From contig CM039516.1 in the NCBI GenBank assembly GCA_022432975.1, positions 29,962,051-30,026,050 on the forward strand: a DNA stretch of 64,000 nucleotides, written 5' to 3'. This document shows positions 11,979 to 24,380 of this stretch, in pieces (position 1 is the stretch's first letter; every line of letters begins with the position of its first letter). The position numbers and the translations under genes were made by a program. The notes below the pieces were generated by a model, which was not told where the DNA came from, did not search any database, and was given only the letters and a program-made list of their open reading frames with translations. The DNA comes from Begonia masoniana (lineage: Eukaryota; Streptophyta; Magnoliopsida; Cucurbitales; Begoniaceae).

Positions 11979-12651
11979 TAACATACTACATCTTCCGGTG
12001 ACGTCATACTACATCTTCCGGTGACGTCACCCGGAAGACTCAATCATTTAACTCTCATCTATTGACATCCGCCGATGACGTCAGCCGGATGAACGCCTCA
12101 TCCAGCTTCTATCCTATGGCAGTAAAACACTATAATCATCAAACAACCTCATCCAACAGAAAATACTACAATTCACCTAAATCTTAACCTAAGAATTATA
12201 AACCCTAATGAGTGAAAACCATATCCTATACAAGATACACATAGCGGAAGGCTTAAGCAAAACAGACCATTCAATGATTCTTAAAATCGTTAACAGACTT
12301 TGAAGTCAAACCATTAAAAATCCGCATCTCATTGTTATAAGAAAACTCTATTCTACTCAGTCATCTGTTTATCATAAACTTCTCTGACTTACTATGGGTA
12401 TAACCAGGGAACTTGATCGCCTATCCAGCCTTCACTGTCACACTGAGCATCCTCCAGCAACAAAGCTTAGACATCTTCATTGACCTTGAGTTCCTCACCT
12501 GAAAACTCGTCACCTACATCATAAGGTTTAAACTATAAGCCTAATGCTTAGTAAGGAATGCAACACTAACATGGATGCATGAATGCATAATTTGGGAAAA
12601 TCACATGCTCATAAGTCTTTTCTTGTTCATGTCTTTGCTCGTAATCATCAT

Positions 12652-12782
12652 TCATAGTCATGGATCATATTCATCATTCATAATCATTGATCATATTCAT
12701 CTTTCATAGTCATTGATCATATTCATCATTCATAGTCATTGATCATATTCATCATTCGTAGTCATTGATCATATTCATTATT
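12652..12782. repeat. 26-bp tandem array, about 5 copies, in L3
   Basis: The unit is close to GATCATATTCATCATTCATA plus GTCATT, with a few substitutions. It lies in the intron-like stretch of L3 between H1 and H2, the position of the 28-bp array in L2 and of the 14-bp TTCATCATTCATAT repeats of L5 (about 25737-25815). Confidence 0.8.
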
Positions 12783-13951
12783 TAGGTTGTGTGGATCAAG
12801 AGAGGATTTGTGTCGGTAAAGGGGGTTCGACAGTGAGTTTGATCTTGTTCCCTACTGCGGGTCGTATTCATATGTCCTTCTTCGGACTGTGACATACGCC
12901 GAACCGCCCCCAACCCTCACTTAATCCACGTTGTATAAATCTTATACATATACACATATACATACATATCTTGTTCATGGAAAACATGCGTTAAAACATT
13001 TTCTTATGCTTGAGAAACATTCATGATGCATGAACATGAGAGCTTTTAACTCATCAAACTATGACAAGGATCATACCAGAGCAGACAACTTCACATTCAC
13101 TAACAGGTAATCACATGGTATAACTCGCAACATACATAAGTCCTTCAAGTGCAGACAAGCTCATAATCATAAGGTAAACATTAGACATTTCAACCTAGTA
13201 CCCCCACGATGTAGGGCTCTATTAGCCGAAAATCTTAATACATTCACTTACCTGGTCTCCTTAGCACTTGAGCTCCTTTCTCTTCAAACTTCTTCACCTA
13301 AACATTTACATTGCAGTAGTTAAAACAAAATCCTAATAGTTCTAATCTCGAGTTATCCTAAGATCTAATAGCTAAGAGTCCTTCCCGAGTTCTTAGTTTA
13401 ATACTCAATGTAACCCGAAATCCCAAAAATCAAAACAGACGGATTTGATAAATGATAATTCAGGGTTGGTTGTTTTAAATGTCCAGAATCGATTCGGAAT
13501 GACATTACCAATCTCGGGTTTCAAAATGTTCTTATTAATATTCGGCCATTGAAGAATCCAAACTTCAATACAGAGCTGAAAACAGGGCTAATAAACTAAC
13601 AGATAACCACATTGTCAAACCCGTACCTCGAGCACAAAGTAGCCGAGAAGCAGCAAGGAAACCGATCGCCGAAGGAGGGATTTCCAGCTGACAGAGAGCG
13701 AGAGCTTGTGAGAGAAGAAATCGCCGGAAGTTGGGGATGTCGGCTACAGTGGTTTAAATGAGGTTTGAATCCTTTCCTTTTTCCTTAAATACTGGCCTCA
13801 ATCCTCCATTATTACAACTTTGCCACTCAACCTAGTTTAGATCCACATGTAATTAATTAAGCTTGGCATAAATCCTAAACTACGAAGATTAAATATTTAT
13901 GACCGTTAATACAGTTAAGAAAATCACCTGGCCGTTAACTCGGGTGTTACA

Positions 13952-14396
13952 ATGAACCTGAAGGAGACTAAGGAATTACAAATTCAAGCACATGACTTAA
14001 TAAACAAATGTTATATTAGAGAGTCAATGAGCCCACGTGCAGTGCTAACCTTATTAGTTCCAAAAAAGGATAGGACAATAAGAATGTGTGTTGATAGCAG
14101 AGCTATTAACCAAATCACAACCAAGTATAGGTTTTCCATTCCACAGCTCGAGGATATGTTGGATGAACTCGGTGGAGCAGCTATATTTTTGAAGTTGTAC
14201 CTTAAGAGCGGGTACCATCAGATTAGGATGAAAGAAGGCGATGAGTTGAAGACAACCTTTAAGACCAAATACGGGATGTTTGAATGGATGATCATGCCTT
14301 TTGGGCTAACCAATGCACTAGTACCTTCATGCGCCTTATGCACCATGTGCTTAGGGAATTCTTAGGGAAATTTATGGTCGTATATTTTGACGATAT
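13952..14396 (+). pseudogene. Ty3/gypsy reverse transcriptase, fingers/palm (remnant)
   Basis: Continues from the ten residues at 10386-10419: MNLKETKELQIQ, VLTLLVPKKDRTIRMCVDSR, AINQITTKYRFSIPQLEDML, FLKLYLKSGYHQIRMKEGDE, MPFGLTNA. This is the canonical RT core that copies element RNA into DNA. The first catalytic aspartate (normally in the D-L-K-S-G motif) is replaced by tyrosine (LYLKSG). After TNA the frame shifts; in the shifted frame TFMRLMHHVLREFLGKF and VVYFDDI follow. L4 interrupts right after the YFDD catalytic motif, and DILVYN resumes at 16851. Confidence 0.9.
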
Positions 14397-16850
14397 TGTA
14401 ACGACCCTAATACTGTACCCAATTTTACCGTACAACTTTTTATTTTTATACTCCTAAGTTTAAGCAAAATTTAAATTGAAATTGAAATCATCGACATTGT
14501 TTAGAAAATCGTTTAAAACAAATCTTAAATCAATTAAATAAAACAATTAAACCTTTAAAACAATTGGCCAGCGAAACAAGACAAAACAGGGGCAAAAAGG
14601 GACTTTCGTCCCTAAAATGCAGGGGCGATTGATCGCCCAAAAAGGGCGATCGATCGCCAGTTCACAAAACTGAGGGGCGATCGATCGCCCAAAACAAGCG
14701 ATCGACCATTTCACCTGGCGATCGCCACTCCAGGCAATCGCCTAGCAAGGAGGGGCAATCGATCGCCAAGGTCTCTGGAATTTTTCTTGAGAGCTCGGCC
14801 CCCTCCCTGTTTCTTTTCCTTTCTTTCTTCTTTCACCCTTTTTCCTGCATAAACACTTAACTCAAATTCTATTCACAATTTATTAACACAAACTCTTCTT
14901 ACCTCACGACCATACATTTTAACATTTAATCTCTCAGTAATCGTACATCCACCATTATCTCGCTCAAACCAACCCGAGTCACAATTCAAACAAAATATGT
15001 TTTCACGAAAACGAACCGCGTGGATTCGTTTAAAAACTAAACGTTTCCTCCTATTTTAAAATCACCAAAATAAGTTTCCAAAATGTTTAAAAACTTTGAA
15101 ACATAAACCTATCAACTAATCCAGATCCAAACATCCTATAATGTTCTATCTGTACAATATTTTACCTAACATTTTCTATCCAAAATACCCAAAATACCTA
15201 TATACGTCCCCATGGGTCATGAAACGCCTCGACTGCGCCACCACACTCCCGCAATCATTCTTCTTCAACTGAACTCATGCATCAGGAGGAGGAACGTCGT
15301 CCTCACCTGTTTCGATATCACCTACACCATACAGAAAATCTATGAGCTAAAGGCTCAGCAAGTTTCGTAAATGCAATGCATGCTGTGCGTATGAATTTCA
15401 GAAATCATGCAACATTTTCTTATCATTACGTCGCAGACAGAATGTCACTGAGGTCTCAGCCTATTAGATGGAGAGGACACATCCCGCGGTCGGACTGCCC
15501 TCTTCGCCTAACCGGGGGGGGGGGGGGGGGGGTACACGCTCACATCCGTAAACAGTCATGCCTGAGCCCCACCTCGCGTAACTAGATAACAGATTACATA
15601 ATTTCATTTCGTTCATTCATTTCATTTTCTTAAACACGTGCAGAAATCCGTTTTCATGCTATTTTAAAATACGTGATGCATAAACAGTTATAGACATAAA
15701 ATAAACAAACATCATACATACCGTCGAGACCATAAAAAACATAACCTATAAAAGAACTAACCCTATCTACCCGACCAAAGCATATAAACAAACGATTCTC
15801 CAAAGATCCTCGACGCGACATCGACGTACGGTGTAGGCCTTTCGGCCAAGTAAGTCACGAGAACTTACTTTGTGCGCACTGAACTTTGAGCTCCGTCCAC
15901 GAGCGTTGTTCGTCTGAGACAAAACACAACAATCGTCATTAATACGAGTTAAAACCGTTAAATGTCCAAATTTAACGAAACCTTAACTAAGGAAATTTTC
16001 CTAAAATTCTAACTTAGCTCAATGAGGCATTTCACTGAGCAATTCACGCTCGACACCTTAAAACTTCTATTAACGAGTTTTTTCAAAAACCCCTAAAATT
16101 CTCAAATTTTAACGTTTCTCAGAAATCGGCCTAACTTCATCCAATAACGTTCAATACGTCCATTATATTCACAACTACGGTAAACCTATCGATTTCAATT
16201 CCTAAATCACTTTTTTCACAAAACCCTAAACGAAACCCTAACCGTTAAATGCTCCAAAAACTACGAATAATCTTTCTAAAACCATCAAATTTTACCTAGA
16301 ATCGAGTTTGGGGAAGGAAACGTGAAGAACGGAGGACGAATGGAGGACGAATCGTTGACGGAGAGGAGAACGCCGTGAGGGAGATCGCCTGGAGAAATTA
16401 CAGAAAAAGGGAGTCGCGAATGAGGGAGAGGAGAAGAAGGAGATTTGTTTTTTTATTAAAATTTTGGCTTGGCAAATTACCATTTTGCCCTTCCTTTGAT
16501 TTTCTATTTGTTTCGTCCTTCGTTTCATTAATTGTCTAACGATTCGGTTTCTTTAAATTTCCTTATTTCACCAACAACTCCAACTTATTATTAGGGTTCC
16601 ATTAAAACTGTCCGTTCGCAAAACGGACCCTGTTTACTATTTTTTTTACTAAAGTATCCTTTATATTACGATAAACGCAATCCTCATAAAATTAGCGTTA
16701 AACTCTTAAAATTTCCAAAATTTTCTTAAAATCCTTATTAATTATTAGCATCGTAATAACGCTTTCTTTTTACGAAACCGACTTAATTTGACATAATTAC
16801 AAAATGTCATTATATTAAAATATTAATATCCCGTAAAGCCGGGTATTACA
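14397..16850 (-). mobile_element. L4: 2.45-kb solo LTR inserted at the RT active-site motif
   Basis: TGTAACGACCC to AAGCCGGGTATTACA, with TSD GATAT (14392-14396, 16851-16855). Leader in sense: donor TCTAG/GTAAAA at 16296/16295, acceptor CTCAG/ACG at 15914/15913, 45-nt block 15869-15913, donor AAA/GTAAGT at 15869/15868, H1 GGCC-GAAA-GGCC (15836-15847), CCTACACCGT (15828-15837), H2 TGAGC..GCTCA (15343-15357), acceptor GGTGTAG/GTG at 15322/15321. Intron-like lengths (382 and 547 bp) nearly equal those of L1 (382 and 545), so the two are one subfamily. A run of 19 G is at 15514-15532 and a GGCGATCGATCGCC palindrome block at 14623-14770. Confidence 0.85.
14623..14770. repeat. Reiterated GGCGATCGATCGCC palindromes in L4
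   Basis: Two near-perfect GGGCGATCGATCGCCC-type palindromes, several single-base derivatives (GCGATTGATCGC, GCAATCGATCGCC) and GGCGATCGCC are packed into about 150 bp. It is the counterpart of the block in L1. Confidence 0.75.
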
Positions 16851-17630
16851 GATATTTTGGTTTACAACTTAGACCTTCCCACACACCTAACCCACTTAAG
16901 CACTTTATTCTAGACCCTAAGAAATGTCAAGTTATTCGGCAATCTTAAGAAACGTTATTTCGCCCAAGAGAATGTCTATTTTCTAGGATTCATTTTTACC
17001 AAGAATAGAATAGAGGCCGATGAAGATAAAATCAAGGTCATTAAGGACTGGCCTATCCCTAAGTCAATGATAGAAGTACGTAGCTTCCACGGCTTAGCCT
17101 CATTTTACAGGAGGTTTATTAGGGATTTCAGTTCCATCGTAGCCCCAATCATAGATTGCATCAAAAAGGGTAGAGGATTTGATTGGACCTCAGAGTGTCA
17201 GCTTAGTTTTGAGCTGATAAAGGAAAAGCTGTGCAACTCGCCTGTTTTAGCACTTCTTGATTTCAACAAGGTCTTTGAGATCAAGAGTGATGCATCGAAA
17301 TTTGGCATCGGGGCAGTTCTCATGCAAGAGGGAAGGCCGCTTTCATACTTTAGTGAGAAGTTCAAGGGAGCAGTTCTCAACTACTCAATGTATGACAAAG
17401 AATTTTATGCTATCATACGGGCCCTCGTACAATGGCAGCACTATCTCTTGTCGAAGGAATTCGTTATCCCCACGAATCACCAAGCCTTGAAACATATCAA
17501 AAGTCAGGATAAGTTAAACAAGAGACATGCAAAATGTGTGGAATTCTTGAAAAGATTTCCTTATATCCTTAAGTATGTGAAGGGCAAAACCAATGTAGTG
17601 GCTAATGCACTGTCTAGGAGACATGTTCTT
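16851..17630 (+). pseudogene. Ty3/gypsy RT C-terminus and RNase H (remnant)
   Basis: DILVYNLDLPTHLTHL continues the RT after L4. Then YFLGFIFTKNRIEADEDKIK, the connection region (FHGLASFYRRFIRDFSSI) and an RNase H domain: SDASKFGIGAVLMQ holds the first acid, YDKEFYAII the glutamate. The later aspartate of the T-D-H motif is asparagine (PTNHQALK), and the usual ADALSR reads ANALSRR. A stop occurs near 16918 (STLF-stop). RNase H would degrade the RNA template during reverse transcription; active-site loss and stops make this copy inert. Confidence 0.88.
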
Positions 17631-19018
17631 CTAACTAAGCTACGAACTAGATTTTTCAGTTTCGCATGGATAAAGAATAGATATGGATCATATCCATACT
17701 TTGGACCCTATTATATTAAGTGTCTGACCAAAGCTCAAGGAGATTATTCCATTAAGGATGGTTATCTATTTAAACGAGGCAAGTTATGCATTCCCGATGG
17801 GAGCTTAAGGAGATATCTTGTTAAGGAAGCTCATAGTGGAGGCTTAGCAAGCCATTTTGGAGAGACTAAGACCCTATATATGCTTAAAGCGCATTTTTTT
17901 GGCCTCACATGATACGTGATGTACATCGTCTTGTTGAACAATGTGTTGTTTGTAAAAAGGCAAAAAGTAGAGTCCTACCCCAAGGATTGTATCTTCCCCT
18001 GCCTGTACCAACTCATCCTTGGGTTGAGATCAGTATGGATTTTATTTTAGGTCTACCACGAACAGCTAGAAGCAAGGATGCCATAATGGTAGTTGTGGAC
18101 CGCTTCTTTAAGAGGACACATTTTATTCCTTGTGCTAAGACGGATGAATATGTTTCTATCGCTGATCTATTCTTTAAAGAAATCGTTAGACTTCATGGAA
18201 TACCCCACACCATAGTGTCAGATAGAGACACTAAGTTCTTAAGTTTATTTTGGAATGCATTATGGAAAAATATGAGAACTAAACTACTTTTTAGTACATT
18301 CTTTCATCCTCAAACGGACGACCAAACAGAAGTGGTCAACAGAACGTTAGGCACCCTTCTACGTAGTGTTATAGGGAAAAGATTGACTGATTGGGATACT
18401 CTACTACTACATATAGAATTTTCCTACAATCGGAGTGTCAATTCCACTACACAACAAACCTCATTCGAAGTAGTGTATGGTTTCAACCCCTCCACTCCTC
18501 TGGACCTAGTACCCTTACCTATGAAGGACTTAGTAAATTCAATAGGAGCCGACGAGGTGGCACAAATAAAGAAGTTGTATGAATCTGTGTGTAAGACCAT
18601 AGAGAAGAAGAATGAAGGATATGCTAAGCAAGCCAACAAAGATCGTAAGGAGGTAATATTCAATGAGTAAGATCTAGTTTGGCTACATTTGCGAAAAGAT
18701 CGGTTTCCTACTAAAATTAAATCAAAGCTTCTTCCCAGAGCCAACGACCCCTTTAAGGTTCTAAAGCGCATTAATAATAATGCCTATAAGATAGAATTAC
18801 CAGGAGATTATGGGGTATCAGGAACTTTTAACGTCCATGATCTATCACCGTACGTTGACAATGAGTTTGATGACAAGGAGGTCAACTCAATAGATTTGAG
18901 GACAAATTCTCAATCACTTGGGGAGGATGATATGCCTCCAAGACTCATTACCCAATCACAAACTAAGGCCCGAGCTTTGGTTAATCTTTTGCTGACAAGT
19001 TCTTTTTTTTTTGCAAGG
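17631..19018 (+). pseudogene. Ty3/gypsy integrase (remnant, catalytic triad readable)
   Basis: The H2C2 zinc domain is split by a frame change. YSIKDGYLFKRGKLCIPDGS and EAHSGGLASHFG lie before 17905; CVVCKKAK lies after 17909. The catalytic core keeps its three acids: SMDFILGLP, VSDRDTKF and QTEVVNRTLG. The tail reads [16 protein letters not shown], then [23 protein letters not shown] and [20 protein letters not shown], the usual gypsy integrase C-terminus with a TRAR-like end and no visible chromodomain. One stop lies at 18668-18670. Integrase would insert the cDNA into host DNA. It is the best preserved part of the host element. Confidence 0.88.
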
Positions 19019-20176
19019 TGAAGATTTATTTGATGACTTGGAGTGGAAGCCTAGCTCACTGGACATGGATCAACCCTTGCATGTTATTACTTGGAAGTCA
19101 CGGATGGAAGCTACTCAAATTTGAGAGGGAATTTGTCTTCCCGGAAGCAAAACCATGTAACCAAGTACTTTGTATTTTGTTGGCAAACTTTGGCTTTTAT
19201 TGTAATTTTGGAAAAATACTTGGCCTTTATATTATTGCTTGCATTAGTCATTTAAGAATAGATGTATGTTAGGACTAGCTTGGTGGCTTGGGCTTGTAAC
19301 TCATAGAGTCACAATTGGAGCACGGAAGCTACCCCATCACTCAAGGATGAACCGAACAAGCATGTGGGCAGTGGATTAATGCATGGAGCAAGACAGAAGT
19401 TTTCTTCCAAAATTGTCTTTCCAATTTGAATTTTTCTTCAACAATTCAAATCCACCGGCTCATTTCCACCTCAAGAGGTGCCACACATACCATACAAGGA
19501 AGACATCTCATTGGTTGGATGGAGGAGAGTCCCGCACGTAACGGCTAAGATCTTTCTGCTTGGATTTGGATGCTCCAAACATGATTATTTCCCTTGCCAC
19601 CTTAGGACCTTTTTAAACATGGTAATTGGAGTTTGTGAAATAAAAATCGGATAGTTTCTCTTCTAAACCAAAAGGGTTTGTCGCCTCAAGGTGAGAGCCT
19701 CGGATTTGCATTGCAACCGAGTAGAGTGTGCCTCTATTGCCTCCAAGTTTAAGATTGTTTGGTAGGTACTTATTCCATTCTTCTAACCTCTCTAATTAAT
19801 GGAAGGAACTAAGAAGAAGGTGGTTAAAAATATTCTCCAACGATGTTGCTTTCCTTGGAAATAAGCATAAATCGAGAGTGCCATTGTTGCTCTTCGGACC
19901 AGTCAAGGGTTATTCTTCTTTCATTTACTTTTCTATGGCATATTCTCTTATTATTCTCGTGGATCTTGGATCATCATTCATAAGATAATATTCACGTCAA
20001 GTTTCGTTTAATTTGTTATTCATTAGCTTACTTTGCTGCACATTGATTTGGGGTGTTCTTAGTTGCACCAAGCACTGAGCATAATTGCCATATTTATGGG
20101 TTTAACTCAGATCTTTGCAGGTCAATTCCGCATCATTAAACCCTTTGTTTCCAGTCATAATGGCTCATCCACAACG
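19019..20176 (+). mobile_element. Downstream end of host gypsy element, probable 3' LTR
   Basis: After the integrase frame a purine tract TTGAGAGGGA (19121-19130) and TGTCTTCCCGGAAGC from 19134 fit a polypurine tract plus LTR start. No matching 5' copy is in the window and the far end of the LTR is not resolved; it would fall before the unrelated fragment at about 20177. Nothing else is recognisable here. Confidence 0.4.
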
Positions 20177-20450
20177 ATCAACACTTGGACAATTTTTGGC
20201 AATGAAAAGTTGTGAAAACTACCCTTCTTTGCCGTTTCTTACTTCCATTCGACCAACAAACTTACAAAAACTCTAACTTTCGAAACTCCTTCACAAAAGT
20301 TGTTGAACGATGCCCAGTGACCACTTTTCTAGCCTCAGAAAGCGACAATTGCACAAAAGGAGAATCACCAATGTCTCTCTCTCTCCCTTTCTATGTAGCA
20401 CTAAGAAGAAAATAAAGGGGTAGGGTTTCTGACCTCTTTTATTAAAATAT
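20177..20450 (-). mobile_element. Truncated LTR fragment related to L6
   Basis: AACACTTGG, GCCGTTTCTTACTTCC, a C-T-rich TCTCTCTCTCCC tract and AAAATAAAGG-like sequence occur in the same order as in L6 at 29720-30080, with deletions. No termini or TSD were found. Confidence 0.5.
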
Positions 20451-23400
20451 TACTTTTTTTTTAAAAAAGAATAAAATAATTTAATATATAAAATATAAAT
20501 TAATATATTTTATATATTAAATCAAATACTTAAATTCTAATTTACCAAAAATCCGAACCATATCCAATTTTTAGTCAAGGTAAATTCAAAATTACCTAAC
20601 ATTAATTTCATCCAGTTTAATCACACGGTAATTTTTCAAACTACCAATTTTAACCAATCGACCGAAAAATTCAATGTGATCATAAAAAGATGAAACGAGT
20701 CAACTCATAAATCGTTGACAATTAATAACGTAAAAAATTTATTCAAAAATTCTTAATATCATAAAAATAGCATTTTTTACAACATGTATATTATACTACA
20801 CAAAGTAATTACCACAACGCTAAGCTCCTTAAAATAGTTAAATATGAATTCAGTATTTAATATTAGAGTATATAAATTGATATGGGCCAAGTCCAATGTC
20901 TCAGTATGCTCAAGTGTCATTTACTTATTTTGTTATTAGAAAAATAGTAATTAACCATTAAAGTAATCAAAAGGTTATGGTCCCCTCTAGTTTGGAACTT
21001 CTTGACTCTCTTTCTATCTTCTATCAACTCAGGAGAGTTATGCATTAAGAGAAGACCTTGACCCAAAAAAGGAATCAAGAAACTCGTAGACTACTAAAAT
21101 CTAAAGTCTGCAATGGAAACCCACAAACTTGGAAAAATCCTTTGGAACCAACCCCGTCCAGGTTTCGGCTTGGAGCTTGGTCCTAAGAGAGTGGGATGGC
21201 CTGGTCAAGCCTGACTCACTTTCGAGCCTAATTCGGGATAGAGAATAAAGATCTTGGAAATAAAAACTAAAGTTTTGAAGTACTAATTACACGTTAGATT
21301 ATTAAGAAGAAACTTGTTTTTTATATTTATATAGGCATTTAATGATTAAGAAGCGCGTAAATTAATGGAGTTTGCAAACTTAGGATATCAAGATTCAGAA
21401 AATGAAATTTTTCAATCATTTACTCAAAACTATTGTCAATTTTTAATTGATAGAGATAAGCATATTTATATTTTCTCCATATAAACATGATTTTTATCAT
21501 AGATAGAAATTAGAATTTGATTGTGTACGCTAAGGTTTCAGATTTTGTGCAAGATGAGGCCAAGACGATGCAACATTTTTACGTGTAGATTTCTTCACTG
21601 CATTCTTGCAATCATTAAGGTTTTACGAGTAAAAAATTTTGACTTTTCACATGTGGCTTCGCGACTCGAGATATCTGGTGCGGCGAACCTGACATCTCTT
21701 AAAAGGAAGCTACAATGCTAGTTTGGTAGCACAACAGTGTGGAGGTCTCGGCTTGAGACCATAACCTCCTCAAGGCTCACAGTTAGGGGTAAAATTAGTG
21801 CCTAAGACCAACCCCAAGTTTTAGAGATCTAAATAGACCCTAAGCTGCAACAGAAAATATGACGAGCTAAGGAAGAAACAGGACTCGAACCACTACCAAA
21901 AAGTGCTGGGCCTGGGCTCTGGTCGCAGGCTCAAGTAGCTGCCCAAGGGCCTGTGAAGCGGCCCCAAAGGATCGACCTGCAGCCAAAGCAGATTTGGGCA
22001 GCTGCTCAGCACCTTTTGAGTCGCAGCCCAACCTCGTCTTTCAAACTATGTCCGCTGTTTTTCGCAAGAATTTTCATTTTTCTCGACTCCAAAAGCTCCC
22101 GACACCAATTCAAATGAGAATAACATTAAAACATGATTTCATCCCTAAAAATAAGTGATTCATATTTAAAAATCTGAACTAAAACTAAGTAACCCAATTT
22201 GCAACAATGTATACCTTTAGCCAAACCCAATAGTCGTCAAGCAAGTTCCCATTATAATTGCTTTACTACGAGCCTAGGAGATCTTTCAACATAGAAGAGG
22301 AAATTTTTGTATTGAGAAACTAGCCCCATACAAGAACAACGAAAATTGAAGGAGGAAAACTTCAATCCCCAAACGAACCCGATAGAAGTTCAGTCTGCAA
22401 GTTTTCCTTTCCTCTGCCTTTAGCGTCTTCTCTCTTTTGTAGAAGAAAAAAAATTCACAGCTCCAAACTTTAGGATGCTTAAGAGAGAGAGAGAATAGTA
22501 TGGAAGGAAAAATGAGTTATTCCCTTTTTGGTAACAGCTCTATAGAAAAGAAAAAGTTTAATCAAAATAACTTGATACCATATTAATTTGTTACGGTTAT
22601 AGTTTAAGTCTTCATAACTATTATTGTGGGTTCTCAACAAAAAAAAAAAAAAGAAAAAAGAAAAGAAAAAGAAAGTGAAACAGGAAGGATACATATAAAC
22701 AATGTGTCATATAAAAAGAAAAATGTTTATCAACTCCACTTTAAACTTTGATTGAGCCTTTTAGATACTCTATATGTGAAATTGCTTGATTAAAAAGAGA
22801 AAGAGGGAGATCACATTCATAAATTGAAATATATGGGAGACGTCATTGTATGTTGGGTGAAGGTTATGTGACTGGTTTACTTCGAACTCTTGTTTTATAT
22901 ACTTTTCCTGGCGTGTGAGACACATTTAGTTTAGATTTTAGAAAAACGAGTTGAAACTTTATAAAATCAATAAGGTGAGACTCCCTAAAACCTCGTAAGG
23001 AAATAAGGGCGCCTGCTACAATCAGCTAATAAAAGCCCAAAAAATGTAGCAATGTGTGAGACTAGATGCGTGTGTATGGATTCATATATTAGCATTTACA
23101 TTAATATGCTAGTATATAAATTTATCACTATCCAGGTTCAAAAGATGACAATTAATAAAGAAAATCAGAACCAAGATAAAGAATATAGAGGTATTGAGTA
23201 TCAAGTAGTTCGAGGTATCCACTTTGATCTTGGGGTTACACTTCCACTATATATTTTTAAAGTAACGTAACTTATTTATATAACTAAACTATGTAAATAA
23301 GTGTGAGGCAAGCACTGTTTTAGGTTGCCTAAGTGTTGATTTATAAAATGGCACGAATATGGATGTTGTTTTTCTCAAATTGAGAATTCTCAAGTTGGGT

Positions 23401-24375
23401 TTTAGTTGCTCAACACGCCGTGCAGAGATCCTAATGGATCTTTAGATAGTGAAATATCCTATGCAACTAAGTGAATGATCAAACATTACCGAATGGTTTG
23501 ATCTCCACATTTTGGAAATTCATAACTCGACATTTTTCTACACTAGTTGAAGGTTGAACCATGATAAGTATGAGAGACTGACTTAAAAGCTTTAAATTAG
23601 GGTAATAGTTATGGAATTAAGGTCAATGGGTTTGGGTAGAGTGTCTAGACTATCCCTCTTAATTGCCTTTGATGTAGTTGGATATCTATTATTATGGGGT
23701 AATGTTTGTTTAAGTAAATAGTGAAAGGTAAATAATATTGTAGAGGAATCACACTTGAGCTCACCTAATGTCGTCAAATATGCATTCTAATTATACAATG
23801 AATTAAAAAGATTGAACGTGTATAATCTAAACTACTAACTCACCATCCATACACAGGACCAAATAAATTAAATGTACACACACTCCTATATATAGACTAG
23901 AGTACAAGAAAAGAGCAAAATAAAAGACTCTTTAGCCTACGTTGTTCTCAAACCATCAATTCAATTTTGCATTTACCTTTATCTTCCGAGATGCATCACC
24001 AAAGGTATCTCATCTAATCATGTATAAAACACCCTACAGGAGTAATACTCACACCTTCATTTCAATTACAATGCTGTGAGTCACTTGTGATCACGCATAT
24101 CCATGTTTTATGTGTCACATGTCATCCTGAACACATGTACCTAAGTACCAAATGATATCATACACTTCTAAGTCATAGTAATACTCATAGTTGGTTAGTC
24201 AATTTTTGTTTATGATATTTTCTCACACATTGACCATTCAATTGTAATGGTCTCATCAACTCACTACTAATCTACGGTTTATTATCATTTTCAATCACAT
24301 ATTATTATTCTAATATGATTAACTTAGTTAATTTTAATCCATGCTATTATAATTGGTGGTTTTATGCGAAAAGCA
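20451..24375. other. AT-rich intergenic sequence, no feature recognised
   Basis: No frame matches a family I know, and there are no RNA genes and no clear element termini. A poly-A/G run at 22640-22680 and scattered AT-rich stretches are the only simple features. Short frames here are no longer than expected by chance. Confidence 0.6.
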
Positions 24376-24380
24376 TTAGA

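Larger units (their letters stand above)
10420..13951 (-). mobile_element. L3: 3.5-kb solo LTR with a 60-bp array
   Basis: TGTAACGACCCGG to AACTCGGGTGTTACA, with TSD ATGAA (10415-10419, 13952-13956). Leader in sense: donor CTCGAG/GTACGG at 13627/13626, acceptor TTTAG/GTGAAG at 13298/13297, 46-nt block 13252-13297, donor CAG/GTAAGTG at 13252/13251, H1 with changed stem GGCT..AGCC (13215-13227), CCTACATCGT (13206-13215), H2 TAAGC..GCTTA (12536-12550), acceptor GATGTAG/GTGACG at 12514/12513. After the acceptor a short acidic frame DVGDEFSGEELKVNEDV ends in a stop. Downstream are three TGACGTCA/G words and the 60-bp array. It is inserted 29 bp into host RT coding beyond L2. Confidence 0.85.
4905..19133 (+). 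mobile_element. Host Ty3/gypsy retrotransposon carrying nested LTR insertions
   Basis: Coding remnants read on the plus strand in the order gag, protease, reverse transcriptase, RNase H, integrase. They are interrupted by L1's parent (before 4905), L2 (6166-10385), L3 (10420-13951) and L4 (14397-16850). Removing the three right-hand inserts together with one TSD copy each restores a continuous RT region, which proves the nesting order: host first, the others later. The 5' LTR lies left of the window. The 3' end is near 19121-19133, with a purine tract TTGAGAGGGA and a candidate LTR start TGTCTTCCCGG at 19134. Clade not assigned; no chromodomain seen. Confidence 0.85.

Noticed and set aside
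10976..12043. 355-codon open frame on the minus strand with a 20-residue repeat
   Set aside because: By-product of the 60-bp array in L3; the sister LTR L5 does not keep the frame.
14397..16850. L4 as a TRIM or intact small element
   Set aside because: No internal second LTR copy, PBS or polypurine tract; termini and a single TSD pair fit a solo LTR.
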